Assembly (NCBI GenBank): GCA_017654935.2
Contig: CM065700.1
Coordinates: 49,956,090 to 50,020,089 of the forward strand
DNA from: Phymorhynchus buccinoides
Lineage: Eukaryota; Mollusca; Gastropoda; Neogastropoda; Raphitomidae
Length of the DNA: 64,000 bases
Direction of reading: 5' to 3'
In this document: positions 1 to 13,211 of the stretch, piece by piece
Layout: the number at the start of each line of letters is the position of its first letter
Numbering within the stretch: position 1 is the first letter of the stretch
Translations under genes and position numbers: made by a program
Notes under the pieces: model-generated
Database searches by the model: none
Told to the model about the DNA's origin: nothing
What the model saw: the letters and a program-made list of their open reading frames with translations, nothing else

Positions 1-1507
1 TTGCCCATGGTCTTGTCATTAGTGCCGGGTGTGGTGAGGAGGTCATGGGGTGTAATATTGGCATGCAAGCAAACACCTCACAAACCTGCCCAGGTCTTTG
101 TATAGTGCTGCGGTGTGGTGAGGAGGTCAGGGGTGTAATAACTGGCATGCAATGCAACAACATCACCAACCGGCCCAGGTCTTTGTCATAGTGTGGGTGT
201 GGTGAGAGGTGAGGGGTGTACTAACTGGCATGCACTGTCAACACATCACCAACTGGCCCAGGTCTTTGTCCTAGTGCCGGGTGTGGTGAGGGATGTCAGG
301 GAGTAATACTGGCATGAAATGAAAACATCACCAACCTGGACCAGCTTTGTCAAGTGCCGGTGTGGTGAGGAGGTCAGGGGTGTAATAACTGCAGCATGCA
401 ACAAATCACAAACTGCCCAGTCTTTATCATAGTGCCGGGCTGTGGTTGAGGAGGTCAGGGGAGTAATAAAACTGTCATGCAAAGCAAACACAATCACCAA
501 ACCGGCCAGACCTTTGTCAATAGTGCCGGGTGTGGTGAGGAGGTAGGGGTTTAATACACGGCGCATGCAACACATCACTCAACCTGGCCCAGGTCTTGTG
601 TCATAGTGCCGGGTGATTGTCGAGGAGGTAGGGGTGTTAATAACTGGCATGAATGCAACACACACCAACTGGCCAGGTCTGTCATAGTGCCGGTGTGGTG
701 AGGAGGTTCAGGGTGAATAACTGGCATGCAATGAAACCATCACCAACGGCCAGGTCTTTGTCATAGTGCCGGGTGATGTGAGTGGATGGTCAGGGGTTGT
801 AATAACTGGCATGCAATGCAACACATCACCAACTGACCAGTCTTTGTAATAGTGCCGGGTGTTGTGAGGAGGGTCAGGGTTTGGTAATAACTGGCATGCA
901 ATGAAAAACACATACCACTGCCGAGGTCTTTGTCATAGTGCGGGTGTGGTGAGGAGTGCGGTGTGTACTAACTGGCATGCAATGCAACACATCACCAACC
1001 TGGCCCAGAGTCTTTGTCATAGTAAAAAAAATGCCCGTGGTGTGGTGAGGAGGTGAGGGGTGTAATAACTGGCTGCAATGCAACACATCACCAACCTGGC
1101 CAGGTCTTGTCATAGTGCCGGGTGTGGTGAGGAGGTCAGGGGTGTAATAAGGCATAGCAATTGAAACCCATCACAACTGGCCCAGGCTTTGTCATGAGTG
1201 CGGTGTGTGAGGAGGTCAGGGGTGTAATAACTGGCATGCAATGCAACACATCACCAACTGCCAGTCTTTGTCATAGTGCGGGGTGTGTGAGGAGGTTCAG
1301 GGGTTGTTAATGAATGGCATGCAGATGAAACCACACAACCTGGCCACGGTCTTTGATAGTGCAGGGTGTGTGGAGAGGTCAGGGAGGGGTGTAATAACAT
1401 GGCAGCAAGGCCACACATCACCAACTGGGACCAGGTCTTTGTCATATTGCCGGGGTGGTTGAGGAGGTCGGGGTGTAATAACTGGCATGAAATGCAAACA
1501 TCACCAC
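1..1507 (-). repeat. 85-bp minisatellite built on a DHX37 5' splice site, error-rich copy
   Basis: About 19 head-to-tail copies of an 85-bp unit with many one-base insertions and deletions. On the minus strand each unit holds roughly 45 nt of exon end (encoding TTPGTMTKTWAR), the donor CCAG|GTTGGT and about 40 nt of intron. A clean array of the same unit lies at 62570-63721 with 14 copies, so the two arrays differ in copy number as well as in accuracy. The repeat enters from the left edge of the window. Confidence 0.93.
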
Positions 1508-1673
1508 CTGGCCCAGGTCTTGTCATAGTGCTGGGTGTGGGGAGGAGGTCAGGGGTGTATTCGCTAGTTGACCTATGACCTTGCCCTCCAAAAGGAATGG
1601 AACGAACAGGCATAGCGCTCCGGCAAGGGAGGGGTACTCCAGACGAACCTCGCAGCGACCATCACGCACTTTC
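1508..1673 (-). CDS. DHX37: DHX37 C-terminal exon, error-rich second copy
   Basis: This is the same exon as 63722-63890, followed by the same intron sequence up to about 1790. It should encode a stretch containing LEYPPLPERYAWF, FLLEGKV and TKTWAR, which matches the DHX37 C-terminal region. Several one-base indels (for example near 1598, 1610 and 1632 compared with the clean copy) break the frame. The differences are mostly dropped or added bases, as expected of unpolished long reads, so I read it as a badly sequenced allele or overlap and not a decayed pseudogene. A true tandem paralogue cannot be excluded. Confidence 0.8.
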
Positions 1674-2448
1674 CTTAGTGGAAAAGGGATGAATCATTTT
1701 CCACCCTGATTCTCTTTGAAAAAAAAATAGGTTGGAAACTTTACGTCTACTACACACTGACTTCTGAACAATAAACAAAAATAAAATCCAAGTTACGTTC
1801 CTTTATGCTCTAAAAGTATAGACTCGAACTCTTCTCTGGTGTGAATTCTGCACATTCCATTCCGTTTACTGTTTACCACACATATTCACTATTTCTTGGA
1901 AAGGTGACCAGGGCTGTATTCACATTGAGCTATATGTGTATGTAACTCTCATCCGACACTTCGATGTGTACCTTTCTAACGCCTATTAATCTTGACTTAG
2001 CAGGACTGCTAAGATATCTGATTGATAAGTCTTATACTATCTCCGTGAATACAGGCCCAATTAAAGTTATAGTTTGTGTTGCATTCATATTGTCAAGGTC
2101 ATATCTCATCTCATAAACTGACATTCTTTAAGAAATGCTTTTAGATAAAGACATTAAAAACACACAAAACACGTTCGAAAGAATAAGATGCAGAGGAACA
2201 AAGGAATGTGTGCGTTTACAATAAATAAACCTTGGCAGAATTGGAACATTTCTAAACCCGTTAACAATTCATCCAAACGTGATCAACACTTTTTCTAAAT
2301 AATTGCTCAGCGACACACAGAGAGAGAGATGAAATGACAGCTGCTTGCAACAGGCAAAAGGTGTACAACGATATTGTATCATCAATCATGGGAAGAATGA
2401 AACATCAAGTACAAAGACAAAAAGAAAAAGAAAGAAATATGTCTCAAC
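1674..2448 (-). other. intron between two DHX37 C-terminal exons
   Basis: AT-rich unique-looking sequence with no open frame or RNA gene that I can support. The part up to about 1790 is the same as 63891-64000. Confidence 0.5.
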
Positions 2449-2583
2449 CGAATGTGCATCAGTGGAAACCTGACCTTCCCAGTGTCCTCTCCCAATATGC
2501 GGGGGGGGCCTGTAGCGAGCTTGAGAAATGACATGGTATGGGGCGATGGACCGGCAGCCAGGGAGCCCTCCACACCAGCACGC
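2449..2583 (-). CDS. DHX37: DHX37 exon of the C-terminal (OB-fold) region, with sequencing errors
   Basis: After an acceptor ...TTGTACAG at 2584-2590, the minus strand gives VLVWRAPWLP and then CHF...L..PP.AYWER, which lines up with the human DHX37 stretch VEVQWIPALLP and CQF..PL..PAPTYCPER. The frame shifts near a run of eight C and again afterwards, so it is not open throughout as assembled. I placed the 3' end at ATTCG|GTTGAG because joining to the next exon (GA AGT CGT...) then gives FGSRGW. A donor at 2473-2474 is the alternative. The acceptor plus the first 30 nt of this exon also form the unit of the large array just upstream. Confidence 0.6.
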
Positions 2584-5500
2584 CTGTACAATGGACAATC
2601 ATCATCATATATCCAGCCAGTGAGCCTCCACACCACCACTCCTGTACAAGGACAATCATCATCATCATCATCCAAGCTCGGGGCCTCACACACTACATCC
2701 GTCCAATGACACTCATCATATCATCATCCAGCCAGTGGGCTCCACAGCCCACCCAATCCTGTACAATGACAATCATATCAATCCATCATCCAGCCAGTGA
2801 GCCTCCACCCCACCACTCCTGTACAAAGACAAACATCATCCATCATCATATCCAGCCACGTGGGCCTTCCACAAACAACACTCCTGTACAATGAACAATC
2901 ATCCTCATCATCAATCAGCCAGTGAGACTCACACCACCCACTCCTGTACAAGACATCATCATCATAATTCATCCAGCCAGTGAGCCTCCACACCCACCAC
3001 TTCCTGTACAATGAACAATCATCATCATCCTCATCATTCCAGCCAGTGGGCCTCCACAACCAACAATCCTGTACAATGGACAATCATCATCATCATCATC
3101 ATATCATTCAGCTCAAATCCTCTCCTCCAGCCAGGGGCACCACACCACCATTTCAATTCCCATCAGATCACCATCCTCCTCCTCAGCCGTGGCCTCCACA
3201 CCCAACTCTGTACCAATGAATATCATCATCATCATCATCATCATCCTCATTATCATCATCATCATCATCATCCAGCCAGTGTGCCTCCACACCCACCACT
3301 CCTGTACAATGACAATCATCATCATCATCCTCCAGCCAGTGGGCCTCCACACCCACCACTCCTGTACAATGACAATCATCATCATCAAGATCATCATCAT
3401 CCAGCCAGCCGTGGCCTCCACACCCACCACTCCGTACAATGCAATCATCAATCATCTCATCCTTCATCCTCCAGCAAGGGGCTCCACACCACCACTCCTG
3501 ATACAATGACAATCATCAATCACATCATCCTCCAGCCAGTGTGCCTCTACACCCACCACTCCTGTACAATGACAATCATCATCATCATCATCCAGCCAGT
3601 GTGCCTCCACACCCACCACTCCTGTACAATGACAAGTCGCATCATCATCATCATCATCATCCAGCCAGTGTGCCTCCACACCCACCACTCCTGTACAATG
3701 ACAATCAGCATCATCATCATCATCATCCAGCCAGTGTGCCTCCACACCCACCACTCCTGTACAATGACAATCATCATCATCATCATCATCATCCAGCCAG
3801 TGTGCCTCCACACCCACCACTCCTGTACAATGACAATCATCATCATCATCATCCAGCCAGTGTGCCTCCACACCCACCACTCCTGTACAATGACAATCAG
3901 CATCATCATCATCATCCAATCAGTGTGCATCCATCACAAGCCACTCCTGTACAATGACATCATCATCACCATCATCATCCATCATCAGCAATGGGCCTCC
4001 AGGCAATCATCATCATCATCATCCAGCCACTCTGCCTCCACACCCACCACTCCTGTACAATCAGACATATCATCATCATCATCATCCAGCCAGTGGGCCT
4101 CCACACCCACCACTCATGTGTACAATGACAATACAGTATCATCAGCATCATCATCCAGCCAGCGGGGCCTCCACACCCACCACTCCTGTACCAAGACAAT
4201 CATCATCATCATCATCCAGCCAGTTGGCCTCCACACCCACCACTCCTGTACAATTGACAATCATCAGCATCATAATCCAGCCAGTGGGCCTCCCCACCCA
4301 CCACTCCTGTACAATGATCATCATCATCATCATAATCCAGCCAGTGGGCCTCAACACCCACCACTCCTGTACAATGACAATCATCATCATCATCAATCAT
4401 CATCCTCCGCCAGTGGCCTCCACACCCACCACTCCTGTCAATGACAATCATCATCATCTCATCCCACCAGCCAGTGTGCATCCTCCACACCCAACACTCC
4501 TGTACACAACACGAATCATCATCATCATTATCAATCCAGTGGGCTCCACACCCACCAAATACTGTACAATGGACAATCATCATCATCATCATCATCCTCC
4601 AGCCAGTGGGCCTCCACACCCACCACTCCTGTACAATGACCATCAGCATTATCATCATCATCATCCAGCCAGTGAGCCTCCACACCCACCACTCCTGTAC
4701 GATGACCATCAGCATCATCATCATCATCCAGCCAGTGGGCCTCCACAACCACCACCTCCTGTACAATGACAATCAGCATCATCATCATCATCATCATCCT
4801 CCAGCCAGTAGGCCTCCACACCCACCACTCCTGTACAAAGACAATCATCATCATCAAGATCACCATCATCATCATCCAACCAGGATGCCTCCACACCCAC
4901 ACCATATTTACAATGAACAATCACAGCATCATCATCATCATCATCTTCCAGCCAGTGTGGCTCCACAACCACCACTCCTGTACAATGAACAATCATCATC
5001 ATCATCATCTCCAGCCAGCGGGCCTCCACACCCACCACTCCTGTACAAAGACAAGCATCATCATCAAGATCACCATCAGACAGCCCAGTGGGCCTCCACA
5101 CACCCCCACGGCCTGTACAATGTACAATCCAGCATCTCATCATTATCATCTCCAGCCAGTGAGCCTCCACCACCCACCACCCTGTACAATGACAAGTCAG
5201 GCATCATATCATCATCATCACCACCCACAGCCAGTGATCGCTGCGCGCGCAACCATCACTTCCTGACAATGACAATCATCATCATCATCATCATCATCAT
5301 CACAGCCAGTGTGCCTCCACACCCACCCCTCCTGTAAAATGGACAATCAGCATCATCATCCTCATCATCACCCAGCCAGTAGACCTCCACCGCCACCACT
5401 CCTGTACAATGACAATCATCATCAGCTCATCATCATCATCCTCCAGCCAGTAGGCCTCCACACCCACCACTCCTGTACGATGACAATCCAGCATCATCAT

Positions 5501-7690
5501 CATCATCGGCCACTCCAGCCAGTGGGGCCTCCACCCCCACCACTCCTTGTACAATGACAATCAATCTCACATCATCATCATCCATCCAGTGAGCCTCCAC
5601 ACCCACCACTCCTGTACAAAGACAATCAGCATCAGCATCATCATCTCTCATCCTGCGGTCCAGCCAGTGCCTCACAACCACACCAATCCTGTACATGACA
5701 ATCAGCATCATCCTCTCATCATCCACCAGTGGCCTCACACCACCACTCGTACAATGACAATCATCATCATCTCATCATCAGCATCATCCAGCCAGTGTGC
5801 CTCCACACCCACCACTCCTGTACAATGACAATCATCATCATCATCAACACCAGTGAGCCTCCATACCCACCACTCCTGTACAATGACAATCATCATCATC
5901 ATCATCCTCCAGCCAGTGTGCCTCCACACCCACCACTCCTGTACAATGACAATCATCATCATCATCATCATCCTCCCTCCAGCCAGTGGGCCTCCAAACC
6001 CACCACTCCTGTTACAATGACAATCATCATCATCATCATCATCATCATCAAGCCAGTGAGCCTCCACACCCACCACTCCTGTACAAAGACAATCATCATC
6101 ATCAAGATCACCATCATCATCATCCAACCAGTGAGCCTCCACACCCACCCTGTCCTGTATAACAATTTCATCATCATCATCTCATCATCATCATCATCAT
6201 CATCCCAGGCCAGTGAGCCTCCGAACCCACCACTCCTGTGATATTGACAATCCATCATCATCATCATCATCATCATCCTCATCCAGAACGTGGCTCCACC
6301 CCACACCATCCTGTACAATGACATCATGCATCATCATCCTCCAGCCAGTGACCTCTAACCCACCCGTCCTGTACAATGAAATCATCATCATCATCATCCT
6401 AGCCAGCGAGCCTACTCCACCCACCACTCCTGTACATATGACAATCTCTCATCATCATCCATCAGCCAGTGGGCTCCACACCCACCACTCCTGCTACAAT
6501 GACAATCATCATCAGCATCATCCTCCAGCCAGTGGGCCTCCACACCCACCACTACCGTGTAAATGACAATCCATCATCATCATCTCCAGCCAGTGAGCCT
6601 CCAACCCAACCACTCCTGTACATGACAATCATCATCATCATCTCACCAGCCAGTGGGCCTCCCCACCACCACTCCTGTACAAGACATCATCATCATCATC
6701 ATCATCCAGCCAGTGTGCCTCCACACCCACCACTCCTGTACAATGACAATCATCATCATCATCTCATCCACCATTGGGCCTCCACCACCCACCCACTCCT
6801 GTACAATGACATCATCATCATCATCATCATCCATCCGTGACTCCACACTCCACCACTCCCTGTAACATGACATCATCATCATCATCATCATCATCCAGCC
6901 GTGCCTCACACCCACCACTCCTGTACAAAGACCAATATCATCATCATCATCATCCAGCCAGGTGCCTCCACACCACCCCAATCCTGTACAAATGACAACA
7001 TCATCATCATCATCATCACCAGCCAGTGGGGCCTCCACACCACCATCCTGTACAATGACAATCAGCATCATAACATCATCATCATCCTCATCATCCAGCC
7101 AGTGGGCCTCCACACCCACACTCCGGTACAATGACATCTCATCATCATCATCATATCCAGACAGTGGGCTCCCAACCACCACTCCGACAATGACAATCAG
7201 CATCCTCATCATATCATCAATCATCATCATCATCCACCAGGGGCCTCACACCCACCACTTCCTGTACAATGACAATCATATCGATCATCATCATCATCAG
7301 GCAGTGGGGCCTCCACAACCCACCACTCCGTACAATGACACTCAGCATCAGCTCATATCATCATCATCATCAATCACCATCATCATCCAGCCAGTGGGCC
7401 TCCACAACCACACTCCTGTACAATGCAATCCGCATAATCATCAATCTATCATCATCATCACATCCAGCCAGTGGGCCTCCACACCCACCACTCCTGTACA
7501 TGACAATCAGCATCACATCATCAATACATACCATCTCCGCTCTCAGCCCAGTTGGGCTCTCACACCACCATCCGTACAATGCCAATCCAGCATCATCATC
7601 TCATCATCCCCATCCTCCTCCTCAGCCAGTGGGCTCCACACCCACCACTCCTGTACAAAGACAATCATCATCAATCATCACCATCATCAT
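2584..7690 (-). repeat. large CAT-rich minisatellite carrying a DHX37 3' splice site, about 90 copies
   Basis: Units of roughly 50-60 bp combine a variable (CAT)n run with a conserved block. On the minus strand the block reads TCATTGTACAG followed by about 30 nt close to the first 30 nt of the exon ending at 2583 (GAGTGGTGGGTGTGGAGGCC...). The array begins directly at that exon's acceptor. Unit length and sequence vary through CAT expansion and through many indels that look like read errors. Histidine-, aspartate- and methionine-rich open frames here are by-products of the CAT repeat. Confidence 0.9.
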
Positions 7691-8270
7691 CTGTTCACCT
7701 GGCTTCTTAAGGACTGTCAGACCAATTGACATGGGCTAGAAAACCAAAGCTACATCAATGTTAAGATCTGCATAGTGATGCGGGATTGTCTTAGCCATGG
7801 ACAAGTTCCTAGCAGAAACATCATCAGTATCCAAAATTCGCCCAAAGTCGAGCAGATGTGGCTGACCACAGGCGGAGTAATCAAAAACGGTCACACACGC
7901 AAGGTTGGTCCTAGCTGGTGCATTGTTACATGGGTTCAAGTGCTTTGGTGCTGTTGGATTGATCGAGTCTTAAGCCAGGATACGACAAACAAAATCATTT
8001 TTATTAAGACAATTCTATAGGCTGTATCATCAAAGTTCTAAGGTTTGATCATTCAATCTGTCATCTTGCCTACTTGTTGATCACAGTGTGAGACATTTTG
8101 CGTATACGGCAAGATTGTGTAGCATCTTATGAAACAACGGTGAACTCTTCTCCCCTTTGTACAGAGCAACGCCTACAAAATACGACCACAAATTCACCCT
8201 TAACGTATGGTTCAGATGGGATCTGATGTTGGTTGACTCGCAAATTTTTCTTCTCATTCAACCACCCCCC
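7691..8270. other. unique intronic sequence
   Basis: Non-repetitive sequence between two arrays. Short open frames occur on both strands but none resembles the DHX37 segment missing here (about 60 residues between the exons at 12382-12502 and 2449-2583). I see no RNA gene. Confidence 0.4.
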
Positions 8271-8640
8271 CCCCCCCACAATACAATACGTCGGTGAATT
8301 TCAAAAACCCCGTATCTCAATTTTGGTAGTTTTGAGAAAAAAGGAGAGAAACTTTTAAAAATGAAACCGCGTTGGACCACAATTGATTAATATGCATGAA
8401 TATGTGTTCAAGACATTTCGAGTTTAGTCCTGCATTTTGCTAAAAATTACAAAAATGTTCTGTATTTTAGACTTGAAAAGAATGAAGATACGAGGTTTTG
8501 TCCTTAAATAGATATGAATTTGGGACTTAAGTTTGTTCTTATATTTTCACAAACCTACATTTACCCAGAAGAAAGTCGTTAGACATACGAAGCTTCGGTG
8601 GAAGGTTGGGGGAAAAAATAGAGAGCGACTATGATCTAAC
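8271..8640. mobile_element. decayed copy of the MITE at 61249-61639
   Basis: It shares long similar blocks with 61249-61639: CGTCGGTGAA at the left end, TTTTGAGAAAAA, TGTTCAAGACATT, AGTCCTGCATTTTG, ACTTGAAAAGAA and GAAAGTCGTTAGA. The left terminal repeat is recognisable and the right one is not, so this copy is truncated or decayed. Confidence 0.6.
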
Positions 8641-8829
8641 TACAAAAAGTTTAAAAAATCAAGAACAAGGTTTGAAATATCCACGACGAAATGAAGAACA
8701 AATTGACCTTTCATGGCGGGAATGAGTGATGTGCATGTCTGGTACACACAAACTATTCTCTTCTGGCAGAGCGGAGGTGGGGTGAATGACGCAGTCTTAG
8801 CTCTGCACACTCCGCACAACACCAATCAC

Positions 8830-10450
8830 ATAAAGATGTGTCATTTGTACACAGTAAACAGATTACAGTGCCACACTACACAACCCAATCAATACAGATG
8901 CGTCATTTGTACACAGTAAACAGTACAGTTGCACACTGCACAACACAATCACATACAGATGATGTCTTTGTACATATGTAACACTACAGTGCAGCCTAAC
9001 AAACACAATTACTACAGATGTGTCATTGTAATAGTAAACAGTACAGTGCACACTACACAACACTAATCACATACAGATCGTGGTCATTTGTAAATAGTCA
9101 ACAGTACAGTCGCATACTGCACAACACTATCAAATCCAGCTGTGTCATTTGTACATAGTAAACATTACAGTCGGCATCCACAACACAATCACATACAGAT
9201 GGTCCATTTGGTACATAGTAACAGTACATGACACACTTGCACAACACAATCATATACAGATGTGACTTGTACACAGTAAAATTACAGTGAACCTACACAA
9301 CACAAAACATACAGAGGTTTCATTTGTCCAAGAAAACATTTACAGTGCACACTACACAACACAATCCATACAGATGGTCATTTGACACAGTAAAAGCATC
9401 AGTGCACACTACACAAAACACAATCACATACAGATGGGATTGGTACCAGTAAACAGTACAGTGCCACACTACACAACACAATCACATACAGATGTGTCCA
9501 TTTGTACACAGTAAACAGTACAGTCACACTAAACGCACAACACATACAGATGTGTCATTTGGACACAGGAAACCGTACAGGCACAATACACCACACAATC
9601 ACATACAGATGTGTTTTGTACACAGGAACAGACAGTGCAACTACACAATACAATACAACAGATGTGTCATCTGTACTACGTAAACAGTACAGTGCACACT
9701 ACACAACACAATCACATACAGAGGCGTTCATTTGTACACAGTCAAACAGTGACAGTGCCACACTACACAACAACAATTCACATACAGATGTCTCATTTGT
9801 ACATAGTAACAGTACAGGGCACAGAACAACCAATCACACACTAAGGCATCATTTGTACATGTAAAACAGTACAGTGCACCGACAAACACAATCACATACA
9901 GATGTGTCTTTGTACATAGTAACAGTACAGGGCCACACTACACACACAATCAACACACAGATGTGTCATTTGGTTAACACGTAAACATTACAGTGCAACA
10001 TACACAACACAATCACATACGAGTGCATTTATCATAGTAAAACATACAGTGCACCATACACAACAACACTCACACACTGAGGCATCATTGTACATAGTAA
10101 AACAGACAGTGCACACTACACACACGAATCACATTACAGCAGGTGTCATTTTTACACAGTAAACAATAAGTGCACACTATCACATACCGATGCGTCATTT
10201 TACACAGTAAACCAGTACAGTGCACACTACACACTCACATAAAGATGTGTATTTGACATAGTAAACATTACAGTGCACACTACAAACACATATACATACA
10301 GCAAGCGTCAATTTTTACTATAGGTAAACACTACAGTGCACACTCAAACACAATTACATACAGAAGCGGTCAATTTACATTAGTAAACATTACAAGTGAA
10401 CATACACAACACAATCACATCACTTTTACACAATAAACATTACAGTGCAC
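8830..10450. repeat. 61-bp minisatellite, error-rich, about 27 copies
   Basis: Degenerate head-to-tail units contain CACTACACAACACAATCACA, TACAGATGTGTCATTTG and TACACAGTAAACAGTACAG. Frequent one-base gaps between units suggest consensus errors. I could not link the unit to an exon. It lies in the DHX37 intron where an exon is missing from the assembly. Confidence 0.85.
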
Positions 10451-10649
10451 ACTACACAACACATTATTTTTTGTTCTTGTACCTAGCAGACACAGGATGG
10501 TTTCAATTATCCTCAATGTCTTTCAACTCTACACACGTAATGCTATCATACAAAGACATTTCATTTCTACACAGTTTACACAAACTCTTTTTTCTTGTCG
10601 TAAAGGGCAGAAGTGGGGTGAACATTGGCGATTTCAATACTTCAAGCTA

Positions 10650-10815
10650 CCATATTTTACGGACTGCAAGGCGATACTTTTCCCCAGACAGATACCCCCG
10701 CGCCTTATAATATGACTAATAAAATCATCCGAAAATATAAGAACAAAATTTGAATTCTTTGTCAAATTTGGGCTGTGCGCCTTATAAGGTGCACCTTATA
10801 ATCAGAAAATATAGG
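10650..10815. mobile_element. short MITE with GCGCCTTATA subterminal motifs
   Basis: The left end CATATTTTACGGACTGCAAG and the right end (reverse complement CCTATATTTTCTGATTATAAG) form imperfect terminal inverted repeats. The inner part carries GCGCCTTATA and GTGCGCCTTATAAGG. It belongs to the same family as the element at 49227-54546, whose centre has expanded enormously. It has no coding capacity. Confidence 0.65.
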
Positions 10816-11396
10816 TACTTTGCTTGAAGTCTGAAAAATGATGCTAAGCAGGGAAGGACAGGATGGGGTGGGATGTTTAGAGCATCAGGAGAAAAGTGAG
10901 CCCAGCACTGTGCAGTGATGGACAAGGCACTCTGACCTGGTAAGGGTTCCTGTGCTGACCGCTGGAGTCCGACACTGGGTCCACACACAGTCTGTGGACA
11001 CACACATCGTCCAATGTTAATACACGCACATACAAGCATGCACACATGTGCAAACCCCAACATAAATACCTGCTCTCAGAGACGACTCATGACACACACA
11101 CACTATGCATGCACACACACCCCTACGGCACACACCCCCGCACACACATGACCTTTGCGCGCGACGCCCACACACACACTTGAACATCGCGACACACACA
11201 CAAACCTAGCACGCACACACACATAAACAGAAAGTGATATAACTGACAAGGAAGACGTGACTTTCAAATGAGATTTACAATAAAGATGTTGAGCCAGAAT
11301 GTTGGAGAGAAGAGGGCAGAGAATTCCACACAGCTGGGGCTGGAAAGGACCAAGTAAATTGGCTGACAGTTTTCACTTCACACTTATGCACTTCAA
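10816..11396. other. intron with CA-rich stretch
   Basis: Plain intron sequence, then a CACA-rich imperfect microsatellite at about 11020-11225. No exon or RNA gene was recognised. Confidence 0.5.
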
Positions 11397-12381
11397 CCTG
11401 ACTTACTTAGCAACAGGGCTAGTCTATTCTACAGGCAACCTGACTTACCTAGTAATAGGGCCAGTCTATTCTACACACAACCTGACTTACCTAGCAACAG
11501 GGCTAGTCTATTCTACAGGCAACCTGACTTACCTAGTAATAGGGCCAGTCTATTCTACACACAACCTGACTTACCTAGCAACAGGGCTAGTCTATTCTAC
11601 AAGCAACATGACTTACCTAGCAACAGAGCAAGTCTATTCTACAAACAACCTGACTTACATGGCGACAGGAACAGTCCATTCTACACACTACAACCTGACT
11701 TAACCTGGTGACAGGAACAGTCCATTCTACACACTACAACCTGAGTTACCTGGTGACAGGAACAGTCCATTCTACACACTACAACCTGAGTTACCTGGTG
11801 ACAGGAACAGTCCATTCTACACACTACAACCTGAGTTACCTGGTGACAGGAACAGTCCATTCTACACACTACAACCTGAGTTACCTGGTGACAGGAACAA
11901 TCCATTATACACACTACAACCTGAGTTACCTGGTGACAGGAACAATCCATTATACACACTACAACCTGAGTTACCTGGTGACAGGAACAATCCATTATAC
12001 ACACTACAACCTGAGTTACCTGGTGACAGGAACAATCCATTATACACACTACAACCTGAGTTACCTGGTGACAGGAACAATCCATTATACACACTACAAC
12101 CTGAGTTACCTGGTGACAGGAACAATCCATTATACACACTACAACCTGAGTTACCTGGTGACAGGAACAATCCATTATACACACTACAACCTGAGTTACC
12201 TGGTGACAGGAACAATCCATTATACACACTACAACCTGAGTTACCTGGTGACAGGAACAGTCCATTCTACACACTACAACCTGACTTAACCTGGCGACAG
12301 GAACAGTCCATTCTACACACCACAACCTGACTTAACCTGTTGACAGGATCAGTCCATTCTACGCACTACAACCTGACTTAC
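11397..12381 (-). repeat. 42/45-bp minisatellite built on a DHX37 5' splice site, about 22 copies
   Basis: The array starts exactly at the donor of the exon 12382-12502. On the minus strand the 45-bp units contain CACCAG|GTAACTCAG or CGCCAG|GTTAAGTCAG, close to the real donor GCCAG|GTAAGTCAG. The copies nearest the exon are variable, the middle ones almost identical, and the far ones (11397-11690) belong to a 42-bp variant. Confidence 0.93.
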
Positions 12382-12502
12382 CTGGCGACATGATCGGCCA
12401 GTCCTGTGGCGACGATCTTCCTCAGCTCCAACATCTGGGGGTCAGTGGGCGGGGCCAAGCTGGGGTCGATGCATAAATTAAGGCCCGGAACACGCAGGTT
12501 GA
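12382..12502 (-). CDS. DHX37: DHX37 exon, after the ratchet region (NLRVPGL...GLADHVAR)
   Basis: This 121-nt exon lies between acceptor CTGTTCCCAG and donor CCAG|GTAAGT. It encodes (V)NLRVPGLNLCIDPSLAPP, then MLELRKIVATGLADHVAR, matching human DHX37 around LRQIVTAGLGDHLARR. Two bases complete the valine codon begun by the previous exon and two bases are left over at the end. The following exon, which should encode about 60 residues, was not found between here and 2583. Confidence 0.93.
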
Positions 12503-12779
12503 CTGGGAACAGAAAATAACGATGAATATTATCACCATCATTGCTGTTGTTACCATCTTTAGAGGCATCACCATCAATAGCATCAGGATGATACATGAAC
12601 TCGAGCACAAAAACTGCACAACACAATTCTAAATCTTATTGGAAATCTTGCCATAACTAGTCTATGGGCATAGAAATACCAAATAAATGTATGTCTGCAT
12701 ATAAGATTGCACTTAACCTTAACACACCACACACACACACAAAAAAACATTCCACGGCAGACACGCACACCTACACCAA

Positions 12780-13035
12780 AAGTCAGACTGACGAAGGGAG
12801 ATCGGGGTCTTTTGTGCAAATAGTTTCCCCCAACCTTCTGGAAGTTCTGTGCTTGTAACTTCCTCTAATCTGTCATTCTCTTTGACTCTCCCTTTTCCCT
12901 TTGCTTACTGTTATCTACTATTTTCTGCCTTGCTGGTCCATTCTCCTGCCTTTGTTCTAGAAACTCTTACCAAACATTTTCTCCAGCCGAAGACGGACAT
13001 GCTGGGCATAACTATTTCTTAGTTAGGCACAAAAC
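12780..13035 (+). repeat. dispersed repeat, copy 1
   Basis: It contains CTTCTGGAAGTTCTGTGCTT, a run of TTTGCTTACTGTTATCTACTA, and ends near CCAGCCGAAGACGGACATGC and TTAGTTAGGCAC. Related copies lie at 54560-54870 (opposite strand), 24180-24400 (partial) and 25380-25870 (internally amplified). No terminal repeats or coding region were recognised. Confidence 0.7.
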
Positions 13036-13211
13036 AGTATCAATGATGATGCATTTTGCCACTCGCTATAACACTCAACAAGGAAACTGAAACGACCGAA
13101 GGAGAAGAAGAAGACACACACACGAACAGACTGTGATAGAGAGAGAGAGAGATAGGAGCGAAAGAGAGAGAGAGAGAAAAAGAGAGAAACAGACACCACA
13201 CACACACACAC

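Noticed and set aside
3011..5337. His-rich, Ile-rich and Asp-rich open frames that might be metal-binding proteins
   Set aside because: They are translations of CAT/ATC/TCA repeats on both strands with the same unit; no splice or start signals fit.
7736..8020. Overlapping open frames of 67 and 81 codons on opposite strands as genes or the missing DHX37 exon
   Set aside because: No similarity to DHX37, no fitting splice sites and phase, ordinary length for chance.
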